Part shown: piece after piece, positions 10,801 through 22,800 of the stretch
Layout of the letters: each line of letters begins with the position of its first letter
Position numbering within the stretch: position 1 is the first letter of the stretch
Assembly: GCA_009801015.1 (NCBI GenBank)
Contig: VHZZ01007172.1
Span: 45,888 to 78,337 of the forward strand
Source: Silene noctiflora
Lineage: Eukaryota; Streptophyta; Magnoliopsida; Caryophyllales; Caryophyllaceae
Length of the DNA: 32,450 nt
Direction of reading: 5' to 3'
Translations under genes and position numbers: made by a program
The notes under the pieces: generated by a model
Seen by the model: only the letters and a program-made list of their open reading frames with translations
Databases searched by the model: none
What the model was told of the DNA's origin: nothing

Positions 10801-13800
10801 TGCACAACAAAGAAGGCAGATGCAACATGTACAGCATACAGTTATACACAACTTCTTTAAGCATAAAATAAAAGGAAAAGTCAAGTTCTCTGCTATAAAA
10901 CAACCAATAGTACCTCAACTTAGTCAGTGAATCAACATTCTTGAGTCTATTATTAAGCACTTTCATATGGTCTATCATTTTTGCAAATGATAATTGAATT
11001 GGGTCCACCAAGCCCAAACAATGTAGCCAAGCCCAACAGCTCAAGGGAGGCTTATTTCACCTTTAAATATTAACAGTTGCATTGATATTCGTTCCACCTC
11101 ACTTAATCCTTACCCTTAAAAAATAATGATTTTGATATAATACGTGTCAAATTTCATTTCAGCAAACCCTAAGAAGTAAGAACCCTACATTGGCAGATAG
11201 CAATATAGCATGACTACCAGTACCTAAAAATCATATTGGCCAAGAGCACTTAAACAATCCCAGTAACAGTTATAGCACGACACAACCATCCTGGTTACAG
11301 CTAATATTTGTTAATCACCACTGACAAAATCTGTTGAAGCTGTTAAGAACAGGAAACTGCGAGAGAAAAGTTCTGTTAACTATACCTTTTCCACCCAAAA
11401 GAAAGAGATAAAATAAATTTTTATATTAACGGCCACTTATCAATAAAGTAAAAAATAGGTTCTAACTGCCGCCAATTCGGCATGCTAACACCTTACTCAG
11501 GTGTAGAATTTTTAGCAGTAGAGCATGCCCAACAAAGAAATTATGTAGCCAACAATCTTCAACTATCAACACGCATTTTTCTTCGTCTTAATTTTGCTTC
11601 TATTTCTTCTCTCTTTCCTAGATTCGTTTTTAGTAACGTGCCTTTTTGGGAGGGAGTAAAGCCAAACATATTCCAGTTATGATTGATGATCATACTCTTT
11701 TGATAAGGATGATCATACCAATAAGTTGTACACATACTTCCTCTCATACCTTAGAAGCTACTTGCATATAACAAAGACAAATTAAATGAAGAGGACATTG
11801 ATTCACTAACCAACGATACACGCCCTGCAGCCCTGCACTCTCTTGAGTATCACAAAGTAAAGACAAGGACCTCAGTACTGGGAGAAGACAATTAGAGATA
11901 CTGTATCCAGAGCCGATTGGTATTCTTCCATCTGTCGCTGACTTCCTAAGTGCATCGATCCTCCCTAACACTTCTATAAGCATTGGAACAGCCCCATCTT
12001 TCAATAACAATGGCTGGTGATGAAGAAGGTATATGTCACCAAGGGATGGAGAAAAGTAAATTGACCCAAAAAAAAGATTAAATATGAGAGATTACCTTGG
12101 CCAGTGGATGCTCAAGCACACAAGATAGAAAATTGAGTAACTTATAGCCCTGCAGACACGAATAATGTATTAAAGGGATGATCTATATTAATATTATACA
12201 GAGTATCTTTCTTGTAAAAAATAAAATAAAAGGATGATATAGACATCGTAACAAGATACAGCACCAACAGCAGATGAAACAACCTTGTATGTATCTATCT
12301 CCTCCAAAGAAGAAGGCTCAATTAAGTGATCATGAATCCAAGACAGAATTGGTTGAAGAAGCACAGACGCATTTTCTACGTTCTGACGGGCGGTACGAAG
12401 AATAAATATCCGCAGCATATCTTGAATGACAACCAATGTCTGGAGAAAGAAGAGAATAAGTTGGAGAAAAGAAAGAAAAAAATGTCTTATGTACTCCGTA
12501 TCTATCACGTGCACCATATTTTCTCAATTTCCTGAAAAGGAAAAATGACATAATTGGTGTAAATAAAATGTAAGAGAGCACATACACTAACAGCATAGTG
12601 AAGAACAAGTTCTGCGATTCTTGGGAGGTGAGGACACAATTGACAAAGAAGGACCTCTAAATGTGGTTTCTCTAAGTACCAGTTTACTTTCCTCTCCTTT
12701 AGAGACCCTAAACATGTACCAATCGCCAACGACCGGACAGCTGTCAGCAAAGGCAGTCCATTCTTCCAATGCCAGATTCCCTCTTCAGGTAGGAGATCAA
12801 TCTAATACATCAATGTAAGTATGTCAATATAATAGAAAGAGAGATCGACCATGACAATTAAATGTAAATTAAATCATGAAGTACATAATGCAAACTATAT
12901 TATAAATGAAAAAGCCAAAGTCATCTCATGTTTGTGCCAAATGTGAAGGGTTAGCATTCCTTGACCTAAACATGGCCTTAAGGGATCAATAGCCTTTACC
13001 TGGACCTACCCTCTAATTAATTGTTTAATCATACGTAACCTGTATCTTATTTCAATATCATACAGGCATACCTTGATCAATAGGTAAATGAGTAGCAACG
13101 ATCACGTATTTTTGGGAGAGTTTGTCTCATACGGCTTCAACCCAAAACTAAATTAATAATTCTGGGTTGTGTTTAAGCCGACCGAATTACATCACGACAT
13201 GTCGTGATATCTTTAACCCTAGAACCATTGATTTTGTGCGGTGTCACAAAGTTGCCTAACACTCATTACACCCCAGATACGAATACTAGAATACACTAGC
13301 ACTTAATAAGGTATCTCATTCATAGATTTAAATCAAAAGTTATATTACAAATACGAAATAATACGGATTCACAAGACGAGAGTCAATTCATGATTCGTTA
13401 GGATTGAGCGTATTGAGCAACCATATTGAGTTATAGGAACTGGTCACTTCTTGCCAGGTCTTTAGATAAGCAACTGCTTTCCATATAAAAATGCGCTGGC
13501 TCACGACATGCTTGCCAAAAAATCTTATCATGAATTAAAAACCGAAATTTTAATTTATACTCACTCCGATCCACACCAATGGTAACATACCTTATTTGGC
13601 CTAAAAAATGGCTAAGTTATCCTTATACCCACTACCTATTTACAAGTTTGCCATCAAATGGCCCATTCACCCACCAACCATTTAACCCACCTAAACCCAA
13701 TTAAAAACTACATTATTCAAGTTTTTTCCCCCTTTTCTTAAATAACCCATATTCCCCCATGTTACAATTGGTGTGGATCGGAGGGAGTATACAATAAGAA

Positions 13801-16800
13801 AGTGTTCGAAAAAAAAAAGTGGGTTAAACCCCATAGGGGACAAATGATTTCAAAATCCCTTAAGCATCTCTACTATTGGCCAAGAGATAAGCTAAAGGGC
13901 ATCCTGAAAATACAAGACGAACACAGCTACATCAAGCGACACCAGAACAAATTAAACATTGCGCATCACACATTTCCTTAGAAACATATTGTCAAAGTTA
14001 ACACGAGAACCTGTGAGGCCAGAGAAGAAAGAAAAGTCATCATACCAGTAAACTCAGCATGCTGCAGGTTTCCATGGGACCCAGTGCTAATGAAGAAGCA
14101 GCCTGAACACTATCAAGAAGAGTATGAAAAAAGCTAGGAGCCCACGAGTGTACAGGCCAACAAGCAAGAGCTGATGAAATTAAATGGCAAATTGTTTCCA
14201 AACTAAGAGCAGAATCAGGATAAGACAAAGACAGATCCACGGCACAAGCGGCCAACTTAGGGCTGCAAAACAAAAGTTGTGTTATGTATATCACTGATGG
14301 ATACATCTGATTTTACGAGTTCTCTGGCAGAATAAAATATATATTACCTTATCTCACGGTGCAACTGTAGGAGAACATTCATCAGCTTTGTATTTCTGTA
14401 CTGTTCTTTGGCGCCCTACAACATAGAAACAATATGTAGGTAAAGCAATCAAATATAAAAAATCAAAAGCAATGGCTTCCAATAAAATATCCGAGTATAG
14501 AAGTAACCTTTGCCTGTCAACTTAAGGCTAAATTTGTGACATTAATCGCTATAAATGACCGTACACCTAACATAGCTACTCTAGCTCATTTACAGACCAC
14601 CAACAGGACCAAGATATACCCCCATTACCCTACCCCAAGAACTGCAAACATCTGTCGACTTGCTAAGAGCTAAAATCACCATCATCTAATTCAAAAACCA
14701 CCTAGGGTTTGATTTCAAAAAAAAGATCATATTCAGTTTGCCACGCCAAAACACATTCTAAACGTAAAAAGGCAAGAACATTCTGACACCGCAATCCGTT
14801 AACATTATGAAACTATATGGGACAAATAGATACTCCCTTTTTTATTATTATTTATTGATTTACTTAAAATTTGTGCAAATGGCCCATGTAACACTTGGTT
14901 TTGAATGAAGAGAGTGGTTTGAAATAATCCAGAAAATGAAGTAGCAACCTTTAATCTTTGCAGAAGTTCCATAAGCAACAGAAGGGAAGAAATCAAGAGA
15001 TCAACCAGGCACTTCTCTCGATTACGCTCCAGCACTAGATCAGAAGTAGAACTACAATCTAGCCCATCATCAACAAGATAATCTGTTTGGACAAGAAAGC
15101 AAATCAGGTCACTAACTCGGGGTATAAATATTTCCGGAAAATGAAGTAAGCCTATGAGACAAACACAAGGAAACAAAAGAATAATCAATATGCTGATGGA
15201 CTTCAACATTAATATCTATTTCGGCTTGATTTATAGTAATTTTCTCAGGAACACAACAGTAGCACAACATTTCTGTCAAGAGACCTAATTTAGTTAGTTT
15301 TATGTATTATTGCCATTTTGAACTAGTAAAGCTCGTGAATAACTTTCAAAATGAATTTGAAGAAAAGACATGTGAATAACCAGTGGTCGCACAACATACC
15401 TGGCACTATACAAAAGATATCCTTATTGGTCTAACAAAACTGGTGATCTATACCACAGAAGCTTAATGAAAAAAATTGTTTCTACAATTACAAGGCCATA
15501 AACACTCAGCCGGTGACTACTATATCAGATCTCCTTTGTATTCATATTATCATCCATAATTTAACTTCACCACCAGAAAACGGAGACATCCACACGTCAC
15601 TATAGACACCGAAATTTTATATTTTGGTAATAATATTTTAGTGCCTAGAGTCACCACCGCGAATTCTTATCTAATTAGAGCCACATAAACACAGGTCCCA
15701 ACAAACAGTATCAGATTTTTATTCCAACTGCCTTAACATTGTGGAAACTTCCTTCTAACTAAAAATACATTTCCATTGAAAGGGAAAAGAATAACATATC
15801 ATCAAGATAGTTTGAAGCTTAGGTGAGGCAAACAAAGGACCTATGGTGCTCGGACTCGGGTACGATGTACGGATCGGGTACAAATCCTTGTGTCCAACAC
15901 TTGAAATCATAAAATTATGGATACGTGGACACGATTAACAAGCGGATACGGCAACTTTTGGACACGGTCAACGTATCCAATTTTTATATTTGGACACGGT
16001 CAATGCATTTTCATAATTATTTTTTTATAAAAATAAAAATAAATTTGTATAGGAAAAAATTAAATAATACTTCGTAGTACCGACTAGTAAATGGTCATAT
16101 AGAAAACTTAAAAGTTACACTAGTGTGAATAAATGGATATTTAGTAAAGAGCATCTTTGAAAAGTCAAAGGATTCGGTAAAGTTAAACACGTGTAAAGCT
16201 ATAAAATGACAGTTAAAAGACAACCATTCAATAAATAAAGACTGAAAGAACAAAAAGATAACAACGCCGTTCACCATCCCCACACCCTATTCGACGCCGG
16301 AAACCAAACTATGTTGAATCCAAGGCGACCAGGTACGCAAACTGTTCTCCTTCAAACTGCTACTCCGACGATCTGAACTACCCAAGTGTCCACTTTTCAC
16401 AACGGCGACCGGACACGAATTTCGCGTCCATATCCAGGTCGGGTAGTACGGACACGGGTACTCCACGAAAATGGGCGAGTCCGAGTATCATAGCAAAGGA
16501 CTATCGCCTTATCATTGAAAGGATCGAAAGCAAAAAGCAAACCATTATCAAATCACTTCCTAGTTAGTAGTTCCTGCTGAATTGCAGAGACAGCCGGCGT
16601 TGATTCAACAAAAAGAACCAGTATTATATTATCAAGGATCAGCAGTAACAATGAACTCATTACCGTAGTTATTGGAAGACCTCTCAAGCATTAATCTGCA
16701 GTTGACAAGAATGACGTATATAATTGTCATAGCTCCTTCCTCATACAGTGAAGTCACAATGTCCTGTGTCAAAAGAAAACTATAAAGAACTATACGGAAC

Positions 16801-19800
16801 CACCGAGATAGCGCATTTATAAGCAATTTTCTAAGGCGTAAAAATCCAAGTATAAAACATAAAGGGTTTGTACCCATTAAAGGTACTATATGCTGCAAAG
16901 ACAAATTTTAATTCGTGACACCCATTTTATTCAGAGGTAGAAACGAGTTTGGATAAGGAATGGGATAGAACTCAAATGGGCTGGAATCTTATCCTCAATA
17001 CCAGGAGTTAGGCTGAACGCTCCAACTCATGGAGTTCTACTCCCACCCTTTCCTACTTCTTGCCTCTTTCCCTGCCCTGAGTTGACTGGTCACAAGCCCA
17101 CTAACAGGACCAATGCTTGCCCTCCAAATAGAATCAGCAGGACACACCAGAGACTACTTTGCTTTTATTATTATGCTCTCTCAGTCGTCCTTTATTTGTG
17201 TGTCCTTTTTACAAGTTGAGAGTAATCACCAAGACATACTAGATGTTAGTGACAAATAGTTGACTTTTCTCTACCTCTGACAAAATATCAGCCCTGACTT
17301 GTAATTCTCAGCCTCAAATGCTGTAAGCATAGTGTGTGACAAGTTATTAAATTGGGAAAGTCAATGGAAGTCTTTGGAAAATTTTGTTGAGTAACCTCTA
17401 CAAAAACTAAATATGCGGCGACTTTGGAAGATTGGGCAGTAAAAAGGTAGCAGATTAGCAGTGAATGATATACTTTTCTTGTTGCACGTATATCTTAATC
17501 ACTTTTGTTTATAAGAAAACTGATTTACTTGAATTAACATCAAACAAGTAGGAATCACCCGATGCAGCTGAACACATTTCTTCACACAAGACACCATAAA
17601 AAAAATGGGGCTCATTACACAAAAACAGTACACGAGAACTACATCATCATAAGAAAACACTATGAGCCACCAAGGGAGACCAATTTTTTAACCACCACAG
17701 ATCAATTTATACGTACTTAAACTTCTTGGAAGGTTAAAAATTCACAAGGGATGGCTACCAAATAGGTAACTCATGGAGGCTATGTAACTCAGACTCGGTA
17801 TTTGCGTAGGATGTGAATGTGTGATGAAGAGTAGGACCTTTCTATTTTACGGAAAGAAAAATCATGTTGACGGCTTAAAATGAAGTGCTAAGCAGGGTTA
17901 CCTAATTCGTAATACAACCAATTCGAATTCGTAATACCAATACGCAATTCGCTCAAAATTGAACATAATTCGATAAAATTATAACCAAACACCATAATTC
18001 GATGTAATTCGAATTTGTAATTCACAATACGCAGCCTGGTTAAGCGAATTAGGTAACCCTGGTGCTAAGTATTGTATCGATGCATAACCAAAATGAAATG
18101 CCAAAGTAGCATAGCCCAGAGTTCACAAGAATATCATCTATTTGTGTCTTACTATGTACTCCACTTAGTTCATTCCATGTTGCAAGAAAGGAAAATTATA
18201 AACTTCAAGCCATAATAGCCATACCGAATTTTCTGCAATGTGTGCCAAGATTCTGATAGTTGTTGTGAGCTGAGCCACAGCAGAATCTCGGAGGAGAACA
18301 CCATCAAAGAATTTTTCAGAAACAAGTTTCCCAAGCAGACTCTCAACAAGATTGACATCAGATTCATTAGAAGAATATCCTAAAGCATTGTCGACATCCA
18401 TAGAGTCTAACACCAAAACATCTGCTGATGTTATATGAGCATCACCGCCAGAAGCCAGAACAGCTGCATATCGTAGAAGACCAACAGCTCCATTTTTATG
18501 ATAAACTACTCCAGCATCTATCCACTCCAAAAGCCTAGTAGGGGCATCTTTTCTATTTGATCCAGGGGAAGAGGAATGCAAAGCTTTATGGAGATCAGTT
18601 GCATGGTCAATCCAGGAGCTCACTGAAGTCGAAGCTGAATCAGTAACAATAACCTCACAGAGTTCAGCAGCGGCGTGAAATATTGCAAGATTCAACGGAG
18701 TACCTGAAACCCAACGAGGAAATATAGACTAGTTACTCAAGCTGAAAAGAAATTTTGTATATATCAACTGTAACAAAGTGGTGCTAGATTACCACTTGAC
18801 AAAGTAACTGGTTCCAATTCCTTAGCAGAATGCAATGCTTCAATCAAAATCTTAATAGCCTGTAAGTCGAAAGAGGCTAAATTTAGTGGGCTACAAAAAA
18901 ACATGATAGAATCACATAATTTGCGCATATCGGTACACAAAAAGCCATGTTCGTGGTCAGAAGAATAGATTCTCTATAGATCGTCATGTGAACCAGCGTT
19001 AACTTGTAACAAGGATAAACATAGTTTAAATGAGCTTAACCAAGAGACATGTATCAGGAACAAAAGGAATGTTGCGGATCCAGAAATGATCATAGTAATC
19101 CATTTTTATGATCATAGAAATACATTAGCATTTGTCCATATAGCGTGTGCATTACATGATCAACACACTGATAGGCTAAAGCAACTCGTGCAGATGCAGC
19201 CCACTAGACAAACCAGTACAACAACATAAAAACATACTTAACGTGAGTGATAACGCCCTCCATTCCTTCAAAGATGAAAGCTCATACCTCAGGGAAGTGT
19301 GCAAAGGCAAGTAATGCTTGACGTCCACAGTCAGACCTGCACAAAATTCTGAAGTCAAAGAAAACCACACAAGATAATAACACTATAATAGAGACAACAC
19401 ATATCACAGAAGTTTTTAGCTCTAGATTCCATATGAAGCCAACACAACAATATGCCTTCAGTTTCTGATCCCAGGGACACAAATAAAAACTCCAAAGAAT
19501 TGATCGAAATACGAGTAGTCAAGTATATACGTACAATAGTGTGTCGATAATAAGATTATAAATACTCCTGTTATATAGCTGAATGCTAGGCTGCAATTAA
19601 GTTATTTCCCCTATATTACTCCTAGGAAAGGGACACAAATAAAAACTCCAAAGAATTGATCAAAATACTAGTCAGGTATATACGTACAATAGTGTGTCGA
19701 TAATAAGATATTAAATGCTCCTGTTATATAGTTGAATGCTAGGCCGCCATTAAGTTATTCCCCCTATATCACGCCCCAGAAAAAATCCGATATTTTGGCC

Positions 19801-22800
19801 ACGTCTCCCCATATTTCAAATCAATGTCACGTCTGAATCTATACTAACCGTTTTTACCAAGAAATGTATTCGGAAACGTAATATTTGCATGTCTGAATGT
19901 ATTTTGCAAAAAGAAAGATCATAAATTTATAACAGAGAACACTCAAATTTCAGATCATAAAGACAGTAAAGACAAAATACATTTAGTAAGCATTTTTGAA
20001 ATACAGCCACAATTGATACAGATGCAATATTCCAACACTAAGATGTAGTAACCGTCACCACAACGGCACAACCATAACCGCAGTTTACAACACCATGACA
20101 CCAACACAAAACTCTGAGAGGGAAAAATATTATCTGATGTTGGTCAACATTTTTTTTCTTTTATTATGTTTCAATGTATGTGTTCCTTTTCAAAATTTAA
20201 AAGAAAGTCAATTTAAACATTAACGTGGAAGGTTAGGTATTAGTTTAGGAAAATCAGCTTTAGCAAGAGAAAACCTTGAAGCAAGAGCAAAGTTATACAC
20301 TTTAAACTGGTGAGCAATCCCAACAGCCGAAAAAGTCCATAAAGGTATCCCATTTATCCACAAGTTAAGTTCGAGAGATTAGAGAGTATCCATTCCTCTG
20401 CGCAATAGTCTTTGCATAATTTGACTTAGTATGAATATTAAGAAAAGTAGAGTATATAAAGGAATCCCATTTACCCAGAAGTTAAGTTTGAGAGATTAGA
20501 GTTATCTGTTCCTCTGCCTAAAAATCTTTGCAGGACTTAACACGAATATTAAGAGAAGTAATAAATATTGTGTCGTCGACTATTTCACCACTGACATGAT
20601 GTTGAATGTATTTTAACATAAAATTAACATACTAAAAATGTGTACGAAAGTAAAATATCCTCATTTCATTTGTACATATGGAAAAGTGGAGAACTAAAAA
20701 CGGAATAACAAGCAAAAATCGAGGGAATACTATGAATAACAGAGAATATATAGAAGACAAAAAAAACGTACCTGGAAAGATCACAAAGCTCCCACAAGAC
20801 CCACAGAAATTCCTCAGAACTTGGTGTTGACGTAAGCAGGCGATCAAGACCGCTAACCTGAGCAAATGAAATTAACAAAAACTTATCAGAGATTCACAAT
20901 TTCACCCAGAGTGCAAGAAGAGAATAACAATTGCAAATGTAGACAGGATAAAGATAAGAGGACATATAAAAACCATATTCAGGCCACTAACCACCCTCAG
21001 ATGCATCTCAAGATTTGCTCCAACCTCTCGTAAACGGCAAAAGAACCCCTTCGATATCAAAACAGATGCATAGCGTAGAGGAATGCACTCATTCACATTC
21101 TCTTCATCTTTAAATGCGTGGATCATTGCCGAGGACAGATCGGGATGCTGCAACAAGAAGATCAGACCTGGAAAATGTATGCATACTGTTAATAACATAA
21201 GCTCAATAACACAGCAGAAGAAAAGAATAAACCATGTAATTGACAATCTAATGACCTGTGCGACAGAACATAAGCGAAAACATCACAGCTTCTATTGAGG
21301 ATGTAACATCCATAAAAGCTTCAAAGGCGTGCCCTATTTCAGTCCGTAACTCAGAAGATGATATTAATGCAACCGATAATGGAAGAAACCCCCTTTCCTA
21401 CAGAGAAACAAATTGTGTTATATATATCGCAAGGTAAGCCATGAACCAATAATCACCAAAAGTCATAGAAAAAGATTTTTGAAAAAATAAGAAGTAGGAC
21501 TAGCTGAAATACGAAGCAAGAAAGAAGTAAAAGACTTGAACATTAAAAAGTATTCATCCACATTTATAGGCTGACACTGACTCTTTATTGTCTAATACCT
21601 TCATAGTGTTAAGGTAGCGAATTACCTTCAAAAGCGAGAGTAACTTGGCATCAATTTCCTGATGCAGAAAGCGGCAATTCGAGGAAGCAATTAATTTGCT
21701 GGTTGATTTATATGCCAACAAACCATCAAAAGGCCCCATCATCAATGACCGGAATGCACCAGCCACAGGAGAAGGATCATCAACCCAACCAGACATATTC
21801 ATCAATTTCTGCAATAAACTTGTTAGCAAACAGAACCCAGAGAGAGAACTACAATTTAAACCAGTAAATTTCACATGAGACAGCATTAGAGGACACATGT
21901 GTCATCGCACTCTCGAAGCTACCAATTTACAAGCAGAGTACCAGTGACGCACAAACTTCAAACTCACTAATCCCTTCTTATTCTCTTAGGAGTCGTTTGG
22001 TTCAAGAAGGTAGAAGGGAATGGATACGAATGTGATACCATGGAGGTACGGATTTAGAACCCCATACCACGTTGTGGTTATTTGGTTTGATCATCTCTCC
22101 ACTCCAGGGGGCTCGAGTTAGAAACTTGGGGGAATGATCAAGTATGGGTAACTAGGGGGTGGAGTGAGGTTGGAAGCCACAAAGTATCCAACGTCATTCC
22201 AAAATAACCCAATCAAACATCATATTGGATCAAATCCATTCCAAAACACTCAACCAAACACCTTAACTTCTTCTTGCTTGTTTACATGAAGACTTGGTCA
22301 AGCATTGGCAACTAGGGGGGTTGGAATGAATTTGGAAGCCATCAATTATCTAACTTCATTCCAAAATAAAGCAACCATAACATTAGAATGGATCAAATCA
22401 AATCTAAAACGCTCAACCAAACACCCCCTAACTTCTCCTTGCTTGTTTACATGAAAACTAGGTCAATCAACTTAGGTCCTCGGACATTTAGGCCTTGTTT
22501 GGATAGCAAAATCGGAGGGAAAGGAAGGGGGGGGGGGGAATTAAGTGTGGATGTTTAGATACAATTTCCTTCCAAATTTTTCCTATGTTGGGGGGATTTT
22601 GATTAGCCTTGGAGGAGGGAAAATGGACCCCTCCAAATCCTTCCCCCTCCATCTCCCTCCTACCCCAAATGTTATCCAAACAAGGGATTTTGTATCCCTC
22701 CTTACCCCTGCCCTTCTTTCCCTCCAAACCCCCCCATCCAAACAAGTCCTTAACCACAAAAGCAAAAAAGATAAAACAAGAATGGTGCGGGCTGAGGGAT

